A DNA stretch of 64,000 nt from Jutongia hominis (GTDB lineage: Bacteria; Bacillota; Clostridia; Lachnospirales; Lachnospiraceae). A program made the translations under genes and the position numbers. The first letter of the stretch is position 1; each line of letters opens with the position of its first letter. Shown piece by piece: positions 26,432-34,477 of the stretch. The stretch is from positions 62,001 to 126,000 of the forward strand of contig NZ_JACRSW010000001.1 of NCBI RefSeq assembly GCF_014384965.1. The letters run 5' to 3'. The notes beneath the pieces were generated by a model. It was not told where the DNA came from and did no database searches. It saw only the letters and a list, made by a program, of their open reading frames with translations.

Positions 26432-27772
26432 TTAATCATCAAAGTAATTATGATCAAAGCCGGTATCCTGCACATTGTCAGGGGTTGCTTTCTGATTCTG
26501 CTTTTGCATACTTTCTTCTTTTTGCTGTGACTGCTGTATCATTGCACCAAAATCACCTGTTTCATCCGTTCTTTGCTGCATTGTATTATCAAAACCGTTA
26601 TTCGGATTCTGTCCGTTTGGTGCTGCTTCAAAAGGATTTTCCCGTTCTTTTTCTTCTTCCTGATTGCTATTTGCATTCGGATTCGTAAAATATGGATTCT
26701 GTGTCATATTCTGCATCATTTTTTGCATAAATTCTTCTTTTGCTTTCCGTTCTTTTTCTGTTCTTCTAAGACGTTCCTGCTCTTCCTGTGTATGAAGTTC
26801 AAGATCCTCTTCTATGGATATGATCATTCCTTTTCTATAAAGGCTCCAGACAAGAATACCAATACCTGCAAGAAGAACGAGTGTAACACTTAAGCCTCCT
26901 TCCAGTCCGAACTTTCCGCCATTGATAAAGGAAGCTCCTTCAACGCTCTTTCCGACAAAGACCGTTCTTTTGATTTGTATTCCGCTTACCGATACCCCAA
27001 AGATCGTTCCCTGCACAAAATTCCAGATGCTATGTGCTGCTCCTACGATCCAGATATTTTCATAACGAAGCATCAAAAGTGCCATCACTGCACCAAATAA
27101 AAATAGATTCAGATAAGCCAGTAATGACATATTGTCATTCATGCCATGCATCATAGAGAAAAACAAAGAACTGATCACGACAGCTCCGACCACAGAATTT
27201 CGTCTGGTAAGCGACACAAATAAATAGCCTCTGCACAAAACTTCTTCTGCCATCCCCTGTACAAGAAATCCGACCAGAAAACCAAACAGGTAAAGGATTG
27301 AAAAACTGTCTTTATTAAAGCCTTCTATGGTAACACTTTTTGTCAGAATGCAGATTCCATATGCAACAACGAAGGCTGCCGCACCGATCAGAAGTCCTTT
27401 TATATACTGAATTGCAAAACCCTTCTTTTGAAACCCCATGGAAGCAGCGTTTCTTTTTTCTATCAATTTGCAATACAATATACAAATGATAAGCAATGCA
27501 AACTCTGCTATCAACGTCACAATAACAAACCAATCCGGAATCGACTGCATAATCCGGTTCATCTGATTCACATCCAGGCTTCCGTTTTGTAACATTTTCA
27601 TATAAGAACCATCTTTTAGCATATAAAACGCCAGCACAGGTGCCTGCACAAGACTGGTAGCCGTACTTCCTACGAAGAAAACCAGAAGTGCACAGATCAG
27701 CTCAAACGCTGCACTATGTCCATTCCCTAAAATTGCATTTTTCATAAAATCCGGTTTTTTTATTGCTTTCAT
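26432..27772 (-). CDS. CPBP family intramembrane glutamic endopeptidase with long polar tail
   Basis: This 446-aa protein has about eight membrane segments in its first 310 residues. CPBP/Rce1 motifs are intact: Glu176-Glu177 and Arg181 in EEVLCRGYLF, His209 in MMHGMND, and His247 with Asn251 in AAHSIWNF. The family includes CaaX proteases and bacteriocin-maturation or immunity proteins, and substrates are usually unknown. The last ~130 residues are cytoplasmic, rich in Gln, Asn, Glu and Met, with QNPYFTNPNANSNQEE, and carry no known domain. It converges with the activase gene. Confidence 0.9.
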   Translation of the reverse strand: MKAIKKPDFMKNAILGNGHSAAFELICALLVFFVGSTATSLVQAPVLAFYMLKDGSYMKMLQNGSLDVNQMNRIMQSIPDWFVIVTLIAEFALLIICILYCKLIEKRNAASMGFQKKGFAIQYIKGLLIGAAAFVVAYGICILTKSVTIEGFNKDSFSILYLFGFLVGFLVQGMAEEVLCRGYLFVSLTRRNSVVGAVVISSLFFSMMHGMNDNMSLLAYLNLFLFGAVMALLMLRYENIWIVGAAHSIWNFVQGTIFGVSVSGIQIKRTVFVGKSVEGASFINGGKFGLEGGLSVTLVLLAGIGILVWSLYRKGMIISIEEDLELHTQEEQERLRRTEKERKAKEEFMQKMMQNMTQNPYFTNPNANSNQEEEKERENPFEAAPNGQNPNNGFDNTMQQRTDETGDFGAMIQQSQQKEESMQKQNQKATPDNVQDTGFDHNYFDD

Positions 27773-27883
27773 ATATCTTTAACCTCATTTCCAAACGTAT
27801 ATCCTGCTTGTTATTTTACCATATATGCAAACAAACTTCACCTTATTTTTATCTTATTTCACAGATGTAATCCACTGACTTTG

Positions 27884-28090
27884 TCAACGTTTTTCATTCA
27901 GTCTGCTTTCCTGCCCTGCTGTATTTTCCTGCTTTCGAAGCAAATAGTTATACCGATGGTAAATGCGCTCGATCTGGTCTTTTGAATATTGTGTCTGATA
28001 CCTGTTTTGTATCTGTGTTTTTGTCCACCGTTCACCTCGGTCTGCATCTAATAAACACTGTACAATAGAATCTACTTCCTTTTTATTCAT
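27884..28090 (-). CDS. Small hypothetical protein (68 aa)
   Basis: I do not recognise this protein. It begins MNKKEVDSIVQCLLDAD and is basic and helical, with RIYHRYNYLLRKQ near residue 43-55. The helix-rich layout could suit a small nucleic-acid-binding protein, but no motif proves it. A strong AGGAGG site seven nt upstream of the ATG supports it as a real gene. Confidence 0.65.
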   Translation of the reverse strand: MNKKEVDSIVQCLLDADRGERWTKTQIQNRYQTQYSKDQIERIYHRYNYLLRKQENTAGQESRLNEKR

Positions 28091-28365
28091 TCTTCCTCCT
28101 TAAACATTTTTCATTTCCTATTCTTATTCTTTCCCCGTATGAGCATGATTATGAAAAGAGAACTGTTACAATATGAGGAAAAGATCATCGCATATTTTGG
28201 GGAAATTTTAGCACACTATCCTTAATATAACAAGTATTGCCTTTTAAGTTTATTCTATCTCTGATTTTTAATTGTTATGCTTTATAGATAAGTGAATAAA
28301 CATGCTTAGCTATCAATACAACAATGTGATTTTTAAGCAACAAAGAAATGAGGAACACGATCATT
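28091..28365. other. Intergenic stretch without a supported gene
   Basis: This divergent region lies between the 68-aa gene and the XRE regulator. A 28-codon plus-strand frame (28139-28225) exists but has no ribosome binding site. I see no clear promoter pair, repeat or RNA. Confidence 0.5.
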
Positions 28366-28698
28366 ATGAATAAAAAACAAATTGGCAGGAATATACAACG
28401 TATCCGTCAGGTTCAAAACATCACACAGGCAGAACTTGCCGAAATGGTTCATTTATCCGTTGTCCATATATCGCATATTGAAACAGGAGCTTCCATGCCA
28501 TCCTTACCAACACTTTTAGATATTTGTAATGCGTTAGAAGCAACACCAAATGATATATTACTCGGACAATACTGTACACCGGATATTGAAATGTTAGTAA
28601 AAGAAAATCCGAACGCAGAACCGATCACACAGGAAGATAAATTATTAATGCAAAATATTTATAACTATCTAAAGACAAAAAATAAAAAGAAAAAGTAA
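28366..28698 (+). CDS. XRE family helix-turn-helix transcriptional regulator
   Basis: This 110-aa protein has an N-terminal HTH_3 domain (about 5-60) with the classic pattern IGRNIQRIRQVQNITQAELA, VVHISHIETGASMPSLPTLL and NALEATPNDILLG. The C-terminal tail is short and lysine-rich with no ligand domain. The ATG at 28366 has GAGGA about 12 nt upstream, and an alternative ATG at 28348 has no clear site, so the start is uncertain by six codons. It is a single gene ending in a strong terminator. Its target is not evident; the divergent 68-aa gene is the nearest candidate. Confidence 0.88.
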   Translation: MNKKQIGRNIQRIRQVQNITQAELAEMVHLSVVHISHIETGASMPSLPTLLDICNALEATPNDILLGQYCTPDIEMLVKENPNAEPITQEDKLLMQNIYNYLKTKNKKKK

Positions 28699-28703
28699 AA
28701 CAA

Positions 28704-28760
28704 AAATAGAATCGAAGAACCCTTTTTTCAATACTAGGGTTTTCTTCGATTCTATTTTTT
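28704..28760. terminator. Bidirectional terminator between the XRE gene and the aminotransferase
   Basis: AATAGAATCGAAGAA pairs with TTCTTCGATTCTATT, with CCCT/AGGG at the top, and runs of T follow on the plus strand and A precede it. It serves two converging genes. Confidence 0.9.
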
Positions 28761-28819
28761 ATACACTCTTCAATCTATAAGAATACATCTCTAAATAGAT
28801 CCTGTCTTATCTTATTGTA

Positions 28820-30019
28820 TTATTTTAAGTCATTTAAGAAGCTCTCGATGCGGTCTAAGCCCTTTTCAATCTGTTCGATAGAAATTGCATAAGAAAGACG
28901 TAAATGCTTCTCAAATCCAAAATCAGCACAAGGAACAACTGCTGTATTGTAATCATTGATCAGAATTTCTGCCATCTGCGCTACACTTTCAACAACCGTA
29001 TCTTTATATTTCTTTCCAAGAACTTCGCTGGCATCTACAAAGACATAGAATGCCCCCATTGGTTCGATCGTGCTGACAAGCGGCATCTTACAGATACGCT
29101 CATACATATATTTACGACGCTTATCAAATTCTGCATGCATTTTGGCAACACTGTCCTGTGGACCTGTTAATGCTTCTACTGCTGCCTTCTGCGCGATTGA
29201 GTTTGGATTTGATGTCTGGTGGCTCTGTACGCTTCCCATCATCTTTGCGATCTCTTTTGAAGAACCTGTATAACCGATTCTCCAACCTGTCATTGCATAA
29301 CTCTTTGCCAAACCGCTGCAAGTGATCGTTCTGTCATAAATGTCTTTGCCAAAGGATGCAATACTGATATGCTTCTGCTCGCCATATACAAGGTTCTCAT
29401 ACATTTCATCCGCTACGACATAAATATCTTTTTCTACAACTACTTTTGCGATCGCACGAAGCTCTTCTTCTGTATAAAGCATACCGGTTGGATTGTTTGG
29501 TGTATTTAATACAACCGCTTTTGTCTTGTCTGTGATCGCATTTTCAAGATCTTTTGCTGTTAATTTGAAATTCTGTTCTTTCGTTGTCGTAATGATAACA
29601 GGAACACCACCTGCTAACTTAACGATCTCAGGATAGCTCAACCAGAAAGGTGCCGGAATGATCACTTCATCACCAGGATTTAATAATACAGTGAAAATAT
29701 TGGTTAAAGAATGCTTTCCACCATTACTGATCACGATCTGATCCGGTGCATAATCCAAATGATTGAAGGCTTTGAATTTTTTACTGATCGCTTCTTTTAA
29801 TTCGTTGATTCCTGAAGCCGGTGTATATTTTGTAAAACCATCATTGATTGCTGCTATTGCTGCATCACAAATATTCTGAGGTGTGTTGAAATCAGGTTCC
29901 CCTGCACCAAATCCTACAACATCTTTTCCCTGCGCTCTTAATTCTTTTGCTTTTGCTGTAATTGCTAGCGTTGAAGAGGGCTTCACCGCTGCAGCTTTCT
30001 TTGATAATTCTAATGACAT
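28820..30019 (-). CDS. aspB: Pyridoxal-phosphate aminotransferase, aspartate aminotransferase class Ib
   Basis: This 399-aa fold-type I aminotransferase is likely to interconvert aspartate/2-oxoglutarate and oxaloacetate/glutamate. PLP residues visible are Lys239 in SGLAKSYAMTGWRIGY, Asn176 in LNTPNNPTG, Asp204 in VVADEMY and the conserved Arg in LRLSYA near the C-terminus. The class Ib pattern matches Bacillus AspB-type enzymes. Broad-specificity relatives acting on aromatic or branched substrates cannot be excluded. A promoter lies at 30088-30117 and a bidirectional terminator follows, so it is probably monocistronic. Confidence 0.9.
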   Translation of the reverse strand: MSLELSKKAAAVKPSSTLAITAKAKELRAQGKDVVGFGAGEPDFNTPQNICDAAIAAINDGFTKYTPASGINELKEAISKKFKAFNHLDYAPDQIVISNGGKHSLTNIFTVLLNPGDEVIIPAPFWLSYPEIVKLAGGVPVIITTTKEQNFKLTAKDLENAITDKTKAVVLNTPNNPTGMLYTEEELRAIAKVVVEKDIYVVADEMYENLVYGEQKHISIASFGKDIYDRTITCSGLAKSYAMTGWRIGYTGSSKEIAKMMGSVQSHQTSNPNSIAQKAAVEALTGPQDSVAKMHAEFDKRRKYMYERICKMPLVSTIEPMGAFYVFVDASEVLGKKYKDTVVESVAQMAEILINDYNTAVVPCADFGFEKHLRLSYAISIEQIEKGLDRIESFLNDLK

Positions 30020-30087
30020 AATACTATATCTCCTTTCGGTATTTTAATCCCGCATGTATTCCTTTGCCCATTCAAGGCAACATATTT

Positions 30088-30117
30088 GTTATACCACACA
30101 ACGCACACATGTGTCAA
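30088..30117 (-). promoter_or_regulatory. Sigma-A promoter for the aminotransferase gene
   Basis: Minus strand TTGACA (30112-30117), 18-nt spacer, TATAAC (30088-30093), about 70 nt before the start codon. Confidence 0.75.
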
Positions 30118-30146
30118 TGTATAATTGTATACAATATTATTATATA

Positions 30147-30184
30147 CAAAATGGATCTTATCTTTCCAGATAAAATCCATTTTA
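30147..30184 (-). terminator. Possible terminator for pepD
   Basis: AAAATGGAT-C-TTATCT pairs with AGATAA-A-ATCCATTTT around TTCC. The hairpin is strong, but the T-run on the minus side is weak (TTTTGTATA) and it lies about 150 nt past the pepD stop. Confidence 0.5.
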
Positions 30185-30333
30185 TATTCTTTTTATATTG
30201 TAATCTTACAATCCTGTCGTACCATATTCCCATTTTTTTAATCTTATGAAAAATCAGTCGACTGTCTTTTATTCTTTACATAATTCCTGTAAAACGATAT
30301 TTCGGATAGTAGGACAGCTTTTTATAGAAAGTT

Positions 30334-31773
30334 TTATGCTTTACATAATTCCTGTAAAACTTCTAACAGATAGTCATAGACACGGATTGCCGACGGAATG
30401 GAAAGCTTCTCCTTTGGTGTATGAATATCTAAAATGTCCGGTCCGATCGCAACCATATCTAACTCCGGCATTTTTTCTGATAACAGACCGCACTCCAGTC
30501 CCGCATGGATCACTTCTACAACAGGTTCTTTCTGATAAAAACGTCGGAATACTTCGACCATTTTTTCACGCAGAACAGACTCTTTACGGTAGAGCCATGC
30601 CGGATAGTTTCCTTCCTCCTGATAAGAAGCTCCGATGCTCTTTGCAAGACATGCCAGTTTCTTGGAGAGATATTCTTTATAACCTGCTGCCGAGCTTCGA
30701 ACCGAATACGATGCTTTCATTTCTTCTTCTGCTTCAAAAATGCCCATATTCAAAGAACTTTCTACTAAGCCTTTAATATCACCACTCATTGCCTGTACGC
30801 CGTTTGGTGCTGTATTTAATAAAAACAGGATCTTATCTGTCTGCTCTTTTGCAATTACCGAAGCACCTGCCTGTGCTTCTTTTCTGAGACAGATCTTCAT
30901 GTCCGGCTCAAAACTTGTATATTCATCCTGATACATAGCCGTTCTTTTCTGAAATTCCTCTTCAAATGCCGATGCATCCTTTTCATCGACTACAAGCACT
31001 GCTTTGGCTTCTCTTGGAATCGCATTGTCTTTGGTACCGCCTTTCATGCTGACAAGTGCAAATGGTGTCTCCATTTCAAAAAGAAGTCTTCCGAGCAGCA
31101 ACGCTGCATTGACCCTGTTCTTGTCAATCTCACAACCGGAATGACCGCCTAAAAGTCCATTCACATGACATTCATAACAAATACCGTCTTTCTCATCACG
31201 ATCCAGTTTTAATGTGATATTACCACGAAGACCACCTGCACAGCCGACTAATAAAGAACCTTCCTCTTCTGTATCCAGATTGATCAGATATTTTCCTTTC
31301 AAAACGCCTGTATCTAATGCTTTTGCACCAAACATTCCGATCTCCTCATCGGTTGTAGCTACCAATTCGATCATCGGATATTCCTTCGTATCATCGGCAA
31401 GAATTGCCAGACCATATGCAAGTGCGATACCATCGTCACCACCAAGTGTCGTGCCCTTTGCATAGAGATAATCTCCAGCAACTGCCAGATCAAGACCTTC
31501 ATTTGTAAAATCATGTTCTACGCCGCTTTCCTTTTCACAGACCATATCCATATGTCCCTGTAAAATGATTCCCGGCAGATTCTCATATCCTTTTGCTGCT
31601 TCCTTGCGGATCACTACATTATAAGATGCATCCTGATATACAAACAATTGATGCTCTTTTGCAAAAGCCACCAGATAATCACTGATTGCTTCATTATGTT
31701 CTGATCCTCTCGGTACAGCACTTATCTCCTCAAAATAATGAAAAAAATCATACTTTTCTAACTCTTTTAACAT
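30334..31773 (-). CDS. pepD: Aminoacyl-histidine dipeptidase (Xaa-His dipeptidase, M20)
   Basis: This 479-aa cytoplasmic metallopeptidase cleaves Xaa-His dipeptides such as carnosine. M20C features are visible: GHMDMVCE (first metal His and Asp), GGDDGIALAYG (bridging Asp), TTDEEIGMFGA (general-base Glu and metal Glu), LDTEEEG and a C-terminal metal His region. The ATG at 31773 has GGAG eight nt upstream; an ATG four codons earlier overlaps that site. It follows the UPF0210 gene by 65 nt. A copy of its last ~22 bases is repeated 63 bp downstream. Confidence 0.93.
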   Translation of the reverse strand: MLKELEKYDFFHYFEEISAVPRGSEHNEAISDYLVAFAKEHQLFVYQDASYNVVIRKEAAKGYENLPGIILQGHMDMVCEKESGVEHDFTNEGLDLAVAGDYLYAKGTTLGGDDGIALAYGLAILADDTKEYPMIELVATTDEEIGMFGAKALDTGVLKGKYLINLDTEEEGSLLVGCAGGLRGNITLKLDRDEKDGICYECHVNGLLGGHSGCEIDKNRVNAALLLGRLLFEMETPFALVSMKGGTKDNAIPREAKAVLVVDEKDASAFEEEFQKRTAMYQDEYTSFEPDMKICLRKEAQAGASVIAKEQTDKILFLLNTAPNGVQAMSGDIKGLVESSLNMGIFEAEEEMKASYSVRSSAAGYKEYLSKKLACLAKSIGASYQEEGNYPAWLYRKESVLREKMVEVFRRFYQKEPVVEVIHAGLECGLLSEKMPELDMVAIGPDILDIHTPKEKLSIPSAIRVYDYLLEVLQELCKA

Positions 31774-31838
31774 AATACTCTCCATTTCTGAGCAGTTCTT
31801 TTATTATACTCTTTCCATTTATACATTCTGTTATACAA

Positions 31839-33203
31839 TTAGTTTTTAAAACTATGAATTGGTGCCGGAATTCTGCCTCCACGCTCAATAAACTCTGTAC
31901 AGTCAAATGAATTGACAGGCATAACAGGTGCGTATCCAAGTAATCCGCCAAACTCTACCGTGTCGCCAACTTTTTTACCGCATACCGGAATCAGTCGAAC
32001 GGCTGTCGTCTTCTGGTTGATCATACCAATCGCCATTTCATCGGCAACAATACCCGAAATCGTAGATGCTTTTGTATCACCCGGAATGGCGATCATATCA
32101 AGACCTACCGAGCATACACAAGTCATTGCTTCTAACTTTTCTAATGTCAATGCACCATCGACTACGGCATTGATCATTCCCTGATCTTCACTGACAGGAA
32201 TAAATGCACCACTCAGACCACCCACGTAAGAAGATGCCATAACGCCACCTTTCTTTACCTGGTCGTTTAACAAGGCGAGCGCGGCTGTCGTTCCCGGTGC
32301 TCCGGCTCTTTCGAGTCCCATCTCTTCAAAAATATCAGCAATGCTGTCACCAACCGCAGGTGTCGGAGCTAAAGAAAGATCAATAATGCCAAATGGAATA
32401 CCAAGTCGCTGAGAAGCTTCTCTTGCTACCAGCTGACCGACACGTGTAATCTTAAATGCGGTCTTTTTGACTTTTTCGCAAAGGGTACCAAAGTCCGCAC
32501 CATGTACTGACTCTAATGCTTTACGCATTACACCCGGTCCACTGACACCGACATTGATGATCTCATCCGCTTCTGTCACACCGTGGAAAGCGCCTGCCAT
32601 GAACGGATTGTCATCCGGTGCATTACAAAATACAACTAATTTGGCACAACCGATACCATCTCTGTCCTCTGTTGCTTTTGCAGTCTCTAAAATGATCTCA
32701 CCCATCATTTTGACTGCATCCATATTCAAACCGGTCTTTGTTGAACCAAGATTGACAGAGCTGCATACAAAATCCGTTGTCGCAAGAGCTTCCGGAATTG
32801 ACTGTATCAAAAGCTCATCACTCTTTGTCATACCTTTTGAAACCAATGCACTAAAACCACCGATAAAGTTTACACCGGTTGTCTTAGCCGCACGATCTAA
32901 TGTCTGTGCGATCTTTACATAATCTTTTGGTGTCTTGCATGCAGAACCACCGACTAATGCGATCGGTGTAACCGAAATTCTCTTATTGACGATCGGAATA
33001 CCATACTCTTTCTCAATCTCTTCGCCGGTTGCAACAAGGTCTTTTGCAACCGTTGTAATACGGGTATAGATCTTTTCACACAAACGATCTACATCTGTAT
33101 CAATACAGTTGAGCAGACTGATTCCAAGAGTGATTGTACGCACATCCAGATTTTCTTTTTCAATCATTTCATTTGTTTCAAGAACTTCATGTATATTTAT
33201 CAT
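31839..33203 (-). CDS. PFL family protein (UPF0210/DUF711)
   Basis: This 454-aa member of UPF0210 begins [23 protein letters not shown] in the usual way. Long glycine-rich stretches follow ([46 protein letters not shown]). The fold resembles pyruvate formate-lyase-type barrels, but no glycyl-radical motif is present and its function is not established. The ATG at 33203 follows GAGGATG, and 35 codons of upstream open frame are ignored. It is regularly encoded beside the small ACT protein, as here, which suggests amino-acid-regulated activity. Confidence 0.92.
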   Translation of the reverse strand: MINIHEVLETNEMIEKENLDVRTITLGISLLNCIDTDVDRLCEKIYTRITTVAKDLVATGEEIEKEYGIPIVNKRISVTPIALVGGSACKTPKDYVKIAQTLDRAAKTTGVNFIGGFSALVSKGMTKSDELLIQSIPEALATTDFVCSSVNLGSTKTGLNMDAVKMMGEIILETAKATEDRDGIGCAKLVVFCNAPDDNPFMAGAFHGVTEADEIINVGVSGPGVMRKALESVHGADFGTLCEKVKKTAFKITRVGQLVAREASQRLGIPFGIIDLSLAPTPAVGDSIADIFEEMGLERAGAPGTTAALALLNDQVKKGGVMASSYVGGLSGAFIPVSEDQGMINAVVDGALTLEKLEAMTCVCSVGLDMIAIPGDTKASTISGIVADEMAIGMINQKTTAVRLIPVCGKKVGDTVEFGGLLGYAPVMPVNSFDCTEFIERGGRIPAPIHSFKN

Positions 33204-33334
33204 TTTCATCCTCATTTCTATGCTTGCATTCTCTGTTTTTACTATTCTTATCTGTCGGATCCCGCAGGAAGTTTTACCTTTTGATCCATTACAATGCTCT
33301 TTTACCAAAATCTGTGCATTGCAATCGGCAGCTA

Positions 33335-33607
33335 CTATAATCTATGCATCTTGTCAAAGATATCTTCACGCTGTGCTTTCACGATACAGCCCATATCTTC
33401 TCCGAGTTTTTCCAACTCATCTACCATAACTCCGAATTCTTTTTTGCTGTCTGCAACATCTACGATCATCATCATGTTAAAAAATCCATCTACGATTGTC
33501 TGTGAGATATCCAGAATATTGATCTGGTTATCAGCAAGATACGTACATGTTTTAGCAATAATTCCTACGCTGTCTTTTCCTACTACCGTGATTACTGTTT
33601 TTTTCAT
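33335..33607 (-). CDS. ACT domain protein (UPF0237)
   Basis: This 90-aa protein is a single ACT domain with [20 protein letters not shown] (ligand-loop DxxG type: GKDSVGI) and [21 protein letters not shown] domains bind amino acids or other small ligands and regulate partner enzymes. It is the first gene of the pair with UPF0210, 131 nt upstream of it, matching the conserved context of this family. The ligand is unknown. Confidence 0.92.
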   Translation of the reverse strand: MKKTVITVVGKDSVGIIAKTCTYLADNQINILDISQTIVDGFFNMMMIVDVADSKKEFGVMVDELEKLGEDMGCIVKAQREDIFDKMHRL

Positions 33608-33664
33608 AATAAGTTTCCTCCAAATATTTTCTTGTATTTATTGCTACACCTGACAGAATGGATT

Positions 33665-34459
33665 CTATAAGGTAATAAGCTTCGATGGTTTATCTCTATT
33701 TGCTACTGCCAACTCAAAGGGAATACTCGTAACACCCATCTCTTCCCAGATCTGACATTTTACTGCTTCATACGCAAGCTCCGGATAATTATTTTCCTTT
33801 GATAAATGTGCCAAAAATGCATATTTCAATTTTTTATGTACAAGGCGGCACAGTAATTTTCCTGCCGCTTCATTCGATAGATGACCTAACTCGCTTAAAA
33901 TCCTGCATTTTAGCGGATATGGATATTTTCCCGCCTCTAACATACTAATATCATGATTTGCTTCTAAAAGCAAGACATCACTTCCTGCCAAATGGTCAAT
34001 AATATATTCGTCATATACACCAAGGTCTGTTGCCATACCGACTTTTTTACCATCTGATTCCACGGTATAACATACCGGATCGGCTGCATCATGTGACATA
34101 TGAAACGGCACCACTTTTAACTTGCCAATGTGAACCGCTTCATCTGCATAGAGCTGGTACAGATTTTCTCTTTTAACCATACCTTTTTTATCTTTCATAC
34201 AAATTGCATCCAGAGAGCCTCCGGTTGCGAAAATAGATGTACCAAACATTTTCGACATCATATTAATCCCACTGATATGATCAGAATGTTCATGTGTCAC
34301 AAAAATAGCGTCCAGCTGTTCCGGTGCAACGCCAATGCTTTGCAATCCATCCACAATACGTTTGCGGCTGATTCCGGCATCGATCAATATGTGATTCTTA
34401 TCGTCTCCTATATAAATACAATTACCACTGCTTCCGCTGGCAATACTGCAAATTCTCAT
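33665..34459 (-). CDS. MBL-fold metallo-hydrolase, WalJ/YycJ-like
   Basis: This 264-aa metallo-beta-lactamase-fold protein has the motif THEHSDH (His56, His58, Asp60, His61), further ligands in HMSHDAAD and LEANHD, and C-terminal LAHLSKENNYPE. The N-terminus SIASGSSGNCIYIG is typical of the YycJ/WalJ family, which are predicted exonucleases or phosphodiesterases linked in some Firmicutes to cell-wall regulation and DNA repair. There is no walRK nearby. It lies 18 nt after the FtsA-like gene, in the same unit. Confidence 0.88.
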   Translation of the reverse strand: MRICSIASGSSGNCIYIGDDKNHILIDAGISRKRIVDGLQSIGVAPEQLDAIFVTHEHSDHISGINMMSKMFGTSIFATGGSLDAICMKDKKGMVKRENLYQLYADEAVHIGKLKVVPFHMSHDAADPVCYTVESDGKKVGMATDLGVYDEYIIDHLAGSDVLLLEANHDISMLEAGKYPYPLKCRILSELGHLSNEAAGKLLCRLVHKKLKYAFLAHLSKENNYPELAYEAVKCQIWEEMGVTSIPFELAVANRDKPSKLITL

Positions 34460-34477
34460 ATTTTTTGTTCCTCGCTT

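Noticed and set aside
28139..28225. 28-codon frame beginning MSMIMKRELLQYEEK
   Set aside because: No Shine-Dalgarno sequence and no recognisable relation to neighbours; could be a gene remnant, but this cannot be supported.
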